Positions 10,320-18,149 of a stretch of DNA of 26,678 bases are shown piece by piece (position 1 is the stretch's first letter; each line of letters begins with the position of its first letter). The position numbers and the translations under genes were made by a program. The notes beneath the pieces were generated by a model. The model did not search any database. It saw only the letters and a program-made list of their open reading frames with translations, and was not told where the DNA came from. The DNA is from Haplomitrium mnioides (taxonomy: Eukaryota > Marchantiophyta > Haplomitriopsida > Calobryales), in assembly GCA_049999725.1 (NCBI GenBank), contig JBNGIS010039029.1, forward strand, positions 1 to 26,678, read 5' to 3'.

Positions 10320-10324
10320 ATATT
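10320..10324. repeat. Left target-site duplication ATATT of the Copia element
   Basis: ATATT immediately precedes the 5' LTR and is repeated exactly at 18145-18149, immediately after the 3' LTR. Five base pairs is the usual duplication length for Copia and Gypsy integrases. This fixes both ends of the element. Confidence 0.93.
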
Positions 10325-10441
10325 TGCTATAGGGACCATATATAACCCTATATTAGGAGTTGTACTCTCATTCATTCATTCTATTCTACTCTCGCTCTCG
10401 GAAGCTCTTGTGTGTGTATGTGCGATGCTTATGCGATAACA
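10325..10441 (+). repeat. Copia 5' LTR, 117 bp
   Basis: It begins TGCTATAGGG and ends GCGATAACA; the 3' LTR begins TGTTAT, so the original ends were TGTTAT...ATAACA, a 6-bp inverted terminal repeat. A TATATAA box lies at 10339-10345, only about 15 bp from the left edge, leaving very little room for U3 regulatory sequence. The TC-rich right part holds CATTCATTCATT and GTGTGTGT. This is at the short end for plant Copia LTRs. Confidence 0.95.
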
Positions 10442-10455
10442 CGTTATCAACACGA
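10442..10455 (+). promoter_or_regulatory. Candidate primer-binding site
   Basis: CGTTATCAACACGA follows the LTR directly. It does not match the usual plant primer site complementary to the 3' end of initiator tRNA-Met (TGGTATCAGAGC). It resembles the complement of a tRNA anticodon arm, best fitting tRNA-Ile with an A34/inosine anticodon as I recall that sequence. That would mean priming by a tRNA fragment, as in Drosophila copia. The position is certain; the tRNA identity is inference. Confidence 0.45.
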
Positions 10456-12065
10456 AAGACTCTATTTTTTCTCTCCAGCTCCCGCATGCGCTCCACCTGC
10501 ATCAACACTTGAGAGAACACTAGCGTACACCTTTTTTTCTATGCACGAGACCCTTTTTTTTCCTCCCGTTTATTTTTTTTTTCTCTCGCAGAATGCTCTA
10601 ACATTGTCGGATTGCATCTATTCATTTTTTTCTCTAAAAGATTACTCTATCCTTTTTTCTTTTCTCTTCTTCACGCCCAACCATACGGACTAGGGCTCCT
10701 TCGTTCTGCTTGCGGCTCGCTCCTTTGTGCTGCTCGCAACTTTCTCCATTCTGCTACTCGCTACTTGCTCTTTTCTGCTGCTCACGGCTCTTCTCCGTCC
10801 TGCTTGTGGCTCGTCTTCGTCATGCTTGCAGCTCGCTCCTTTCTCTTGCTTGTTGCTTGCTGACGCTCGCATTTTTGCTCGACATTGCTTTTCTCTTCAA
10901 TCGATGCAACGTCTTTACCAGGTAGGCCCTGCACACTGCTTACCCCTGGTGGACAACAACTCCATCTGCACTTATCTCATATGGAGGACTACATTCCTAT
11001 TCTTATGGTCGACCACTCATTTGAGCAACACCCTACGACCGCTCAACTGAAGACTTTCCTCCTATTTTGGTTTACACTTGATTATCTTACTCCTGTCCAC
11101 GGTTTCATCATTCATTCCTTCTTTTTCTCATTGGTTGTTCTTCTTCTGTTCGATGATACCTGAGCAACTTGGCTCATATTTCATTGATTCGCCGACCCAG
11201 TACATGCTCAAAGCTAACCTGCATTGCTAACTTCTATGCTTACATCTTAGGACTGTATCTCTTCACCATTTCTTTGTGACATCAGAGATTCCTGGACCTC
11301 TTTCATCTTACCTTCATAGAGCTGATCTCACATTCTGGTATAAGCTTGCTTCATTTCTGAACAAGTCCTTTCCCTACCACCAAGGGGAGCACATTCAAGC
11401 AAGGGAACAGTGAGACACATGCTGCACAAACCTGTGCACAAGTTCAACCCACTTGCTTATGCAACATCGAAGACCTAGGCGACTACACAGAGCCTACATC
11501 AACACTCAGCAAAAGAGCGACACTACATCTTGCCACTTCAAGCTCTTTCACTCTGTCCTTCATCACTTCTTAGTTCAACTTTCTCAACCTATCCTATTGA
11601 TTATATTCTATTCTTTCTCTTTGCTATCTGAATGATCTCATTCCCCACGAGGGATACAATTGTTGATCCTGGATCACTTCCGGTTACAAGAGAATCATAC
11701 TAACCTGAGCACTAATCCTACCACCTCTTGAGATCAACCTCTATCTGGCCATACCTGCAACGACTCTATTTTTTTTACAACTCTAGATTTGCAAAAAGGC
11801 ACTACAACGATAGGAAGCTAGATCCGGTTTAACTCAAGGCAGACCAACAGGGCAGATCTGGGGGATACAATATTGGCACATCAGAAGACATAGACGAACA
11901 ATTCAAGGGCAGTCTCTTCATTCATTAGCAACATTTCATTCTTTCATTTCAGTTCTCGGTGATTCATACCGACCGACTCGTAGCTAGTCTAGTTATTTCC
12001 TATTTTCATTTCAATTATTTGATTTTTCCACTTAAGGTAGAAAACATAAACAAGTACCAGGGTCC
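10456..12065 (+). other. Copia 5' leader, long and C/T-rich, no gene
   Basis: About 1.6 kb separates the 5' LTR from the first Gag codons. The left part is strongly pyrimidine-rich (poly-T and TTCT runs), and there is a tandem-like block at 10696-10866. Several open frames of 60-107 codons occur, but they overlap in different frames, are Ser/Leu/Phe-rich and match nothing I know. I read this as untranslated leader, which in LTR elements carries packaging and translation signals, and not as additional genes. Confidence 0.6.
10696..10866 (+). repeat. Degenerate ~24-bp repeats, CTGCT(T)G-GCTCG type
   Basis: About seven loose copies of (C)TGCTTG(C)(G/A)GCTCGCTC(C)TTT or similar follow one another, with copy starts near 10708, 10730, 10754, 10779, 10800, 10824 and 10847. 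The block is noncoding and lies inside the Copia leader. The copies differ too much for an exact consensus. Confidence 0.6.
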
Positions 12066-13200
12066 ATGATCGACCAGACTTCGGTCCATCACACATCTAT
12101 ACATAGTACAGAACATTGCAGCCCTGACCCAACAGCTGCATTTGCCAGAACTCCTGGTTTATCTACCTCTTTCACAAGTACTCCCAGCAAAACAAAGAAC
12201 AGGTCAAACATGACATTTGTTGAATCTTTGAAATTTCAAGCCCTAAAATTGGATGACTCCAATTACTGTTCTTGGTCACTCGATATGACGACATACTTGA
12301 CATCCAAAGCTATCCGTGAAGTCATCAACTCAGATGACAACGTCACCCTGTGTGACGCAGCCAGGGCACTAATCCTACTCAGACACCATATGGTCAAACC
12401 CCTCAAGCTTCAGTGCCTCAATCTTCACAGTCCCCGTCTACTATAAGAAGAACTCAAACTTAGATTCAACCATCTGACAAGATATCACTCCCAGCAGCGA
12501 GACACGATTGGATCAACCTACGAGTCCAAGACCACATGTCCATTACAAATTACAACAACAAATTATTTCACATAGTCTCACAACTAGCAATCTGCGGCCA
12601 CCCAATGACCAACGAAGAATAGATAGAGAAAACTCTATCTACATTCCCTGTGAGAAATCTCATCTTGTCATCTCAATATTGCAATATGCGATTCACTCGG
12701 TACTCCAAACTCATAGCATACATGCTACTTGCTGAAAAGCACCAACTACTACTTGTAGAAAATGCAAACAAGTGACCCCCAGGGTCAGCTGCACCTCATC
12801 TGAACCATGAATCACATTTTATAGACACCAGCCTTTACCCTCGCTCTAGGAACAAGCAATTCTCCAGAGGCAGAGGAAGAAGTAACCTCAGATTTAGGGG
12901 GAGTGTAAGCCGGCCTACTAGTAGTCAACCTCCCAATGCAAACCACTGGGATAGAAATCCCAATCGTCGTATTTTGATGACACCAGAATATGTGCCCAAC
13001 CGCACATGGCACAACAGAGGTGGCAAGCAATCATATAGAGGCCAATGAAATACATCTGACCCGTGCCAACAACAAACTACATGCAATAAGTGTGGCATAT
13101 GTGGCCACATCCAACCCATATGCAGAGTGCCAACGCACCTAGCATGCCTATACCAACAAAGCACCAAACCTCACACTCATAAGGTACAGAGCAACTTACT
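12066..13200 (+). pseudogene. Copia Gag, broken, with one CCHC zinc knuckle
   Basis: The first ATG frame (12066, frame 3) carries a Ser/Thr-rich lead, then the Copia Gag N-terminal domain from about 12210: ESLKFQALKLDDSNYCSWSL and ALILLRHHM. It ends at a stop at 12444-12446. Sense resumes patchily (EELKLRFNHLTRYHSQQRDT), and the zinc knuckle C-x2-C-x4-H-x4-C (CNKCGICGHIQPIC) lies at 13082-13123 in frame 2. At least one frame change therefore separates capsid and nucleocapsid parts. Gag would form the particle and bind element RNA. The segment 12447-13080 contains several stops and is the most damaged part of the element. Confidence 0.85.
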
Positions 13201-13289
13201 GGAAATGGCAGACAACGATAAGTATCCACAATGCAATGTACATCCTGAAAATCACATGACTCAATCAGCAATGTCCAACCAGACACATG

Positions 13290-13700
13290 GATCTAAGATA
13301 ACATGAATTGTCGACAGCGGTTCCTCGCATACTATCTTGCAAGACCACAAATATTTCTCATCCATCACCCTTGCTTCTAGGCCAATGATCACTATTACAT
13401 GCCATAATCAAATTGAAGAAGAACATGGTCCAGCAACCATCATTTTTCCAAATGGAACAAGACTGGATATCAAATCAGCAATTTATGCACCTGCAACAAC
13501 CAAAAATCTCATTAGTTTCCGAGATATCAAACAAAATGGTTTTAACATTCAAACAAGATCATTTCATGACAAAGAAGTCCTCAACATCCTGACTCAAGTT
13601 GTAACAGGCTTTGATATACGAGAATATTTCCCCCTATCACCATTGAGATTATACACCACAAAAATATTCGCATATCATGCCTCTATCAAGATGGCATCTA
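13290..13700 (+). pseudogene. Copia aspartic protease, active-site DSGS present, stop just upstream
   Basis: Frame 2 reads IVDSGSSHTI (Asp codon 13313-13315), the protease active site of Copia elements, preceded directly by a TGA at 13304-13306 where Trp is usual (W-x-x-DSG). The open frame 13337-13714 follows with AIYAPATTKNLISFRDIKQN, the conserved (V)xxVPxxxxNLxS block of Copia protease. Cleavage of the polyprotein would be its role. The catalytic triad itself is intact, unlike the polymerase motif downstream. Confidence 0.88.
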
Positions 13701-15028
13701 CAACCATTACATAGCATAACCACCTTGGACATCCAGACCGCGACATGTTCTACAGCATTAAGAAGGACAACAAAGGCATACCAGAAAATGTGCATCCATT
13801 GACATTGCAAACTCTATGCTTGGCATGCGCACAAGACAAATTGAAAATTGCACCTTCTCATGACCAGACAACAATCTCGATCCCCCGATTTCTCGAGCGG
13901 ATCGATGTTGATGTTTGTGGGCCTATCCACCCACCCTCAGGACCATTCAGACACTTTCTCATCACCATCGATGCATCATCCAAATGGTCAGAAGTATCCC
14001 TTCCTACAACCAAAAGCATGGTCTTCCCGAAACTATTGTCCCAAATTCTGAAACTCTCAACGCAATTCTATGATTACCCAATCAGAAACTTGAGAGTGGA
14101 CAACACTGGAGAATTCTCTTCATAGACTTTTGATGACTTCTGCACATCTGTCGGTATAGACATACAATACTCAGTACCACATGTACATTTCCAAAACGAC
14201 ATTGCAGAATTAGCTATTAAGAGAATCCAGCTCATAGCAAGACCATTACTTCTAAACTCAAATCTCCCCACCTCTTCTTGGAGACATGCGGTCATGCATG
14301 CAGCGACTCTATTTTGTTATAGACCATCTGCATTCAACAAGAATTCCCCTCACCAACTTATAGCAGGAATTCTAGTAGATTTATCATATCTACGCATATT
14401 TGGCTGCTTGGTCCTCGTCCCAATTTTAGGACCACATCAAACAAAAATGGGACCACAATGCTAAAAAGGCATATACATTGGTTTTGAGTCCCCTTCTATC
14501 ATCCAATACCTTGAACCCTCAACATCTGATGTGTTTAAGTCTCGATTTGCTAACTATCAATTCTTTGAAGAATCTTTTCCACATCTGACACAAGAGGACA
14601 AGGCCATACAACCAAAACTTAAGGATAATTTAATATGGCACCAACATTTTCCACTGGATTTTGATCAACAAAATGGACATTCAGATGTTGAAGTTAGAAG
14701 ACTCCTCAATTTATAGGAGATATTAGTTAAAATACCTAGCGTATTTAACAATGCCTCTAGCATCACAAAATCGCACATAGAAGCTGCAAACGCTCCAGTG
14801 CGACTCCAGAAGATCAATACACCTGCAACTAATATACAGCCTAAGGCAAAGCATGGCAGACCCATAGGCTCAAAGAATAAGCCTAGGCCATCGACATCAA
14901 TAAACATTGCTACATAGAACGATGAAATAGCAATTGATTATTCCCATACCGGTCGAATATGAGACAGATCCCAGACCACTATGGATGATTTATTCGCATT
15001 CTCAGTAGTACAATGTGTAGACAAGGAC
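13700..15028 (+). pseudogene. Copia integrase with zinc-binding N-terminus, DDE residues kept
   Basis: A TAG (13712-13714) stands where the Trp of W-H-x-R-L-G-H is expected and is followed by HNHLGHPD. With LCLACAQDKL this completes the HHCC zinc site (GAG-pre-integrase). The DDE core is readable: VDVCGPI with the first Asp, RVDNTGEF with the second, and NDIAELAIKRIQ with the Glu. RIFGCLVLVP and the block SPSIIQYLEP follow, as in plant Copia integrases. Stops lie at 14123-14125 and about 14462. The spacer before RT (14531-15028) is charged and has an AT-hook-like GRPIGSKNKPR at 14855-14887. The enzyme inserts cDNA; all three acidic residues are present but the frame is interrupted. Confidence 0.9.
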
Positions 15029-15490
15029 AGGCCTGATCCTTTGTCTGTAAGAGAAGCACAATCAAGAATTGAATTGTCCCAATGGGAAAAGGCAATTAAT
15101 TCAAAACTTGACTCTCTCATAAAAAAATAAGTTTTTGGTTCCCTCATGTCTACACCCCCTGATGTGCATTTAACAGATTACAGATTTATTTTTGTCCGCA
15201 AATATAGTCCAAAAGGTGATGTCACAAGATACAAGGCAAGATTAGTGCCCAAAGGATACACTCAAATTCCTGGATGTGACTATGATCTCACATACTCACC
15301 TGTTATGGACACTATTACTTATAGATACATGATAGCCTTTGCTATCCAACGTCATCTAACTATGCATATAATGGACGTCATCACTACTTACTTATATGGT
15401 ACTCTGGATACCCAGATTTTTATGAACGCACCCCCCAAGCTTATATCAAGAATGGCATTTCACATTCACAGGGAGAACAACCAAAGTACA

Positions 15491-15930
15491 TATGGACCTT
15501 TAGTCCCAAATGGCCCAAATTCTGAGATTAGACCTTTTGTCTCTCATAGCCCAAATTTTGAGATTAGACCTTTTGTCTCTCATGGCCCAAATTCTGAGAT
15601 TAGATCTTTAAATTGTCTCTCATGGCCAAAATTCTGAGATTAGACCTTTTGTCTCTCATGGCCCAAATTCTGAGAATGGACTTTTTGTCCCTCATGGCCT
15701 AAATTCTAAGGTTGGACCTTTTGTCCCTCATGACATGCACTATAAAAATGGACCTTTAGTCCACATAGGTACAATAATTCAAAATGGACCTTTTGTCCAC
15801 AAGACCTCAATCTGAGAGAAGGACCTTTTGTCCTCAATGGCCAACAAATGAAAGGACCTTCTGTCCACAAAAGGCCACTGCCAATCCAAAAAGGACCTTT
15901 AGTCCTCACGTCTAAAAGATGATGCCAAAT
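15491..15930 (+). repeat. Tandem array A, 36-bp unit with GGAC-CTTTW-GTCC core
   Basis: Units start at 15491, 15527, 15563, 15599 (40 bp), 15639, 15675, 15711, 15747 and 15783 (34 bp). Less regular units start at 15817, about 15851 and about 15888. Each holds the core GGACCTTT(A/T)GTCC or a one- or two-base variant. A spacer in the first units reads CATGGCCCAAATTCTGAG. In the pol frame the unit is 12 codons (IRPFVSHGPNSE), and the first copies are open and continuous with RT. A 4-bp gain in the fourth unit (core GATCTTTAAATTGTC) shifts the frame and creates the stop at 15635. Core ends GGAC and GTCC are complementary with a 5-base loop. Confidence 0.95.
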
Positions 15931-15955
15931 GATGGAAACTAAGCTGCATAAGCAA

Positions 15956-16260
15956 ATCAATGGACCTTTAGTCCAGCTAGCACACTCACTGAGCAAGCAG
16001 CAAATCAATGGACCTTTAGTCCAGCTAGCGCACTCACTGAGCAAGTAACAAATCAATGGACCTTTAGTCCAGCCAGCGCACTCGCTGAGCAAGCAACAAA
16101 TCAATGGACCTTTAGTCCAGCTAGTGCACTCGTTGAGCACGCAGCACTCCAAAGGATCTTTAGTCCAACCAGCCAATTTGATGAGCAAACAAAGCTGTAG
16201 AGGACCTTTAGTCCCACATATATACAAGTTGCAAAGTGGACCTTTAGTCTCCCATCATCA
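15956..16260 (+). repeat. Tandem array B, 48-bp unit with the same core
   Basis: Units lie at 15956-16003, 16004-16051, 16052-16099, 16100-16147 and 16148-16195. Two shorter copies have cores at about 16201 and 16237. The core GGACCTTTAGTCC is invariant in the first four; the spacer CAGCTAGCGCACTCACTGAG with small changes is new relative to array A. In the pol frame the unit is 16 codons (INGPLVQLAHSLSKQQ), and from about 16124 it reads without a stop into RT at YGLKQ. Between arrays A and B, 15931-15955 lacks the core. Confidence 0.95.
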
Positions 16261-16991
16261 AAGTATTCCACATGGCAATGTGAAGTTGGCAAAGCACTCT
16301 ATAAATGCATCTAGATCACATATCAATCAACCAAGCATACAAATAGTAGTTCAAGTTCTGAGATTGATATATGGACTCAAACAAAATGGCAGAAATTGGC
16401 ACCAAAGATTCAAATTGGATATGATGACACTAAATTTTACAAATGATGACATTGCTCCATGCCTATTTATGAAACACCAAGGCTCTGAATATGTTATAGT
16501 TACACTTTATGTAGATAACATAAACATTTTTGGCACAAAAGCTTTAGCTCCCAATACTATCGCCAAACTGAAGGATATATTTGAAATTCAAGACATTGGA
16601 GAACTTGATCTCTGTCTCGGAATCTAGTTTGAGCATATGCCCAATGGTATTCTGATCCATCAATCCACATATACGGCCAAGATTCTCAAGCAATTCAATA
16701 CAGACAATGCTCATCCAACGAGCACCCCAATGGAACTGAGATCTTCAGACCTTACAAAGGACATGTTCGGAAAATGAAAAGAACATGAACCAATTTTGGG
16801 ATCAGAAAAACCATACTTGTCGACAATAGGAGCACTCATGTACCTTGCAAATCAGACCAGACCTGATATATCTTTTGCAATAAATATGCTTGCAAGGCAC
16901 AGCTCCCAACCCACCATTCGCTACTAGAATAGGCTCAAAAGCATTTTCAGATACCTGAAAGGTACAAAATACATGGGACTCTTTTTCCCTT

Positions 16992-17500
16992 AAAATGCAT
17001 CAAATAATATTGTCAGTTATGCCAACACTGGATATTTATCTGATTTTGATGATGCAAAGTCTCAAACAGGATATGTTTTCCTTAAAGGAAACATTGCTAT
17101 CTCATGGAAGAGCACCAAACGAACTATTACTACTACCACAACCAATCATGCAGAGATCATTGCCCTTTATGAGGCTAGTAGGGAATGTATATGGCTCGGA
17201 AAACTTATTGACCATATCAACGTCAATACAAACCAACCCATACTTGATTCCCCTACTGTAATATACAAGGACAATCGACCATGTGTTGACTAGATTGCTC
17301 AAGGCTTTATTAAGGGTGACAGAATTAAACACATTGCTTCTAAGTTCTTTTACACCCATAAGCAACATGGTGATAAAATCAATGTCCAATGGATAGCAAG
17401 CAAAGATAGCAGAGCAAATATCTTCACCAAACCACTTCCACCTGCCCTGCACATTGCACATACTAAGGGGTTTGGTTTGAGAAGACTCTCTGAATTATAG
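16992..17500 (+). pseudogene. Copia RNase H and end of Pol
   Basis: Frame 2 reads VSYANTGYLSDFDDAKSQTG, then NHAEIIALYEASRECIWLGK, VIYKDNRPCVD and a TAG at about 17293. DRIKHIASKFFYTH, SRANIFTKPLPP and GLRRLSEL run to the natural-looking stop at 17498-17500. These are the blocks of Copia RNase H in order. The first catalytic Asp (YAD in the family) is Asn here (codon 17024-17026); the Glu in AEIIAL and the Asp in KDN are kept. A stop near 16993 separates it from RT. It would remove the RNA strand during cDNA synthesis. Confidence 0.9.
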
Positions 17501-17990
17501 CAGAATAGTGTACAATAACTTCTTGTATATATATACATTTACTTCCACCCCTCTTTGACCTTTAGTCATGAAGATCAAGGATTGCATTTATTTTGAAGCA
17601 AATGTCTAATCTTGTTTGAATGTAATACAGGTAATGCCAAGAGCATATTATATCAGAAGCTGACATCACTTCTCAGCTTTTGAAGCTAACATCATTTTTC
17701 AGGCAGATCTTCAGGACACAAGGAGAGGACACAACAACAACAACAGTGAAGACGCAACAACACCACGTAGCGACATGATGACACTGCCATACTCTTGAAG
17801 GCAGAAATTTTGAAAAAAAATTCTTTTTGACATTATGATTATTTACGCACACTCCACACTATACCATAATCCACCTATACATATGTGGTGGCACTCTTTC
17901 CCTCGGAAGAAAGCGAGAGGGTTTTAGTGAGACCACACATACATAGGATTTGGATCTAGAATTCCATGTATATATAGTCCTTTTTAAATG
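17501..17990 (+). other. Copia 3' noncoding region
   Basis: Between the end of Pol and the hairpin before the 3' LTR I see no gene. At 17556-17568 lies TGACCTTTAGTCA, which contains the 11-base core of the RT array (GACCTTTAGTC) with complementary ends TGAC/GTCA and the same loop. CAACAACAACA runs lie near 17730 and an A-run at about 17813. Confidence 0.6.
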
Positions 17991-18019
17991 TGGCTGATTA
18001 TTAGTAGAAGAATCAGCCA
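17991..18019 (+). repeat. Perfect 9-bp hairpin next to the Copia polypurine tract
   Basis: TGGCTGATT (17991-17999) and AATCAGCCA (18011-18019) are exact reverse complements with an 11-base loop. The right arm touches the purine tract AGGGAGAG that primes plus-strand synthesis. Such a hairpin could mark an RNA structure near the 3' end of the genome; this is inference from position. Confidence 0.8.
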
Positions 18020-18027
18020 AGGGAGAG
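18020..18027 (+). promoter_or_regulatory. Copia polypurine tract
   Basis: AGGGAGAG lies directly before the TGTTAT start of the 3' LTR, the expected place of the plus-strand primer of an LTR retrotransposon. It is an eight-base run of purines. Confidence 0.85.
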
Positions 18028-18144
18028 TGTTATAGGGACTATATATAACCCTATATTAGGAGTTGTACTCTCATTCATTCATTCTATTCTACTCTTGCTC
18101 TCAGAAGCTCTTGTGTGTGTATGTGCAGTGCTCATGCGATAACA
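18028..18144 (+). repeat. Copia 3' LTR, 117 bp
   Basis: It runs TGTTATAGGG to GCGATAACA and is the same length as the 5' LTR, with seven transitions and no indels between them. A TATATAA box lies at 18042-18048. It is followed by the right target duplication ATATT (18145-18149). Confidence 0.95.
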
Positions 18145-18149
18145 ATATT
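18145..18149. repeat. Right target-site duplication ATATT of the Copia element
   Basis: Exact copy of the five bases at 10320-10324. Confidence 0.93.

Larger units (their letters stand above)
15029..16980 (+). pseudogene. Copia reverse transcriptase interrupted by an in-frame repeat array
   Basis: The N-terminal part is LSVREAQSRIELSQWEKAIN, a stop at 15128-15130, then KARLVPKGYTQIPGCDY and MHIMDVITTYLYG with the first catalytic Asp. IFMNAPPKL ends the normal text near 15440. After about 800 bp of tandem repeats, normal RT resumes in the same frame at about 16350: LRLIYGLKQNGRNWHQRF. VTLYVDNINIFGT follows, where the second Asp of the YVDD doublet is Asn (codon 16517-16519). YLSTIGALMYLANQTRPDIS and IFRYLKGT complete the RT/connection region. 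Stops occur at 15635, 16625 and near 16777. Inactive by the catalytic change and by the stops. Confidence 0.92.
10325..18144 (+). mobile_element. Structurally complete Ty1/Copia retrotransposon with 117-bp LTRs
   Basis: The 7,820-bp element has terminal repeats at 10325-10441 and 18028-18144, target duplication ATATT on both sides, and the order Gag - protease - integrase - RT - RNase H that defines Copia. It also has a candidate primer site after the 5' LTR and a purine tract before the 3' LTR. The two LTRs differ at 7 of 117 positions, all transitions (94% identical). Pol stays in one frame (frame 2) from the zinc knuckle at 13082 to the stop at 17498-17500, broken by stop codons and, inside an 800-bp array within RT, by local frame changes that cancel out. 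It sits among older repeat fragments and was inserted into noncoding DNA. Confidence 0.96.

Noticed and set aside
10412-11163. Several overlapping frames in the Copia leader
   Set aside because: They overlap in different phases, are composed of T/C-rich low-complexity sequence and show no motif.
15706-16227. A 173-codon open frame on the minus strand across the GGACCTTTAGTCC array
   Set aside because: It exists because the near-palindromic core and the in-phase unit lengths keep both strands open. It has no start context or domain, and the plus strand carries the RT frame.
15478-16341. Flanking direct repeats CAACCAAAGTACA (15478) and CAACCAAGCATACA (16328) as a target duplication of the array
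   Set aside because: They differ in length and sequence and do not keep frame when aligned, so they may be chance similarity.
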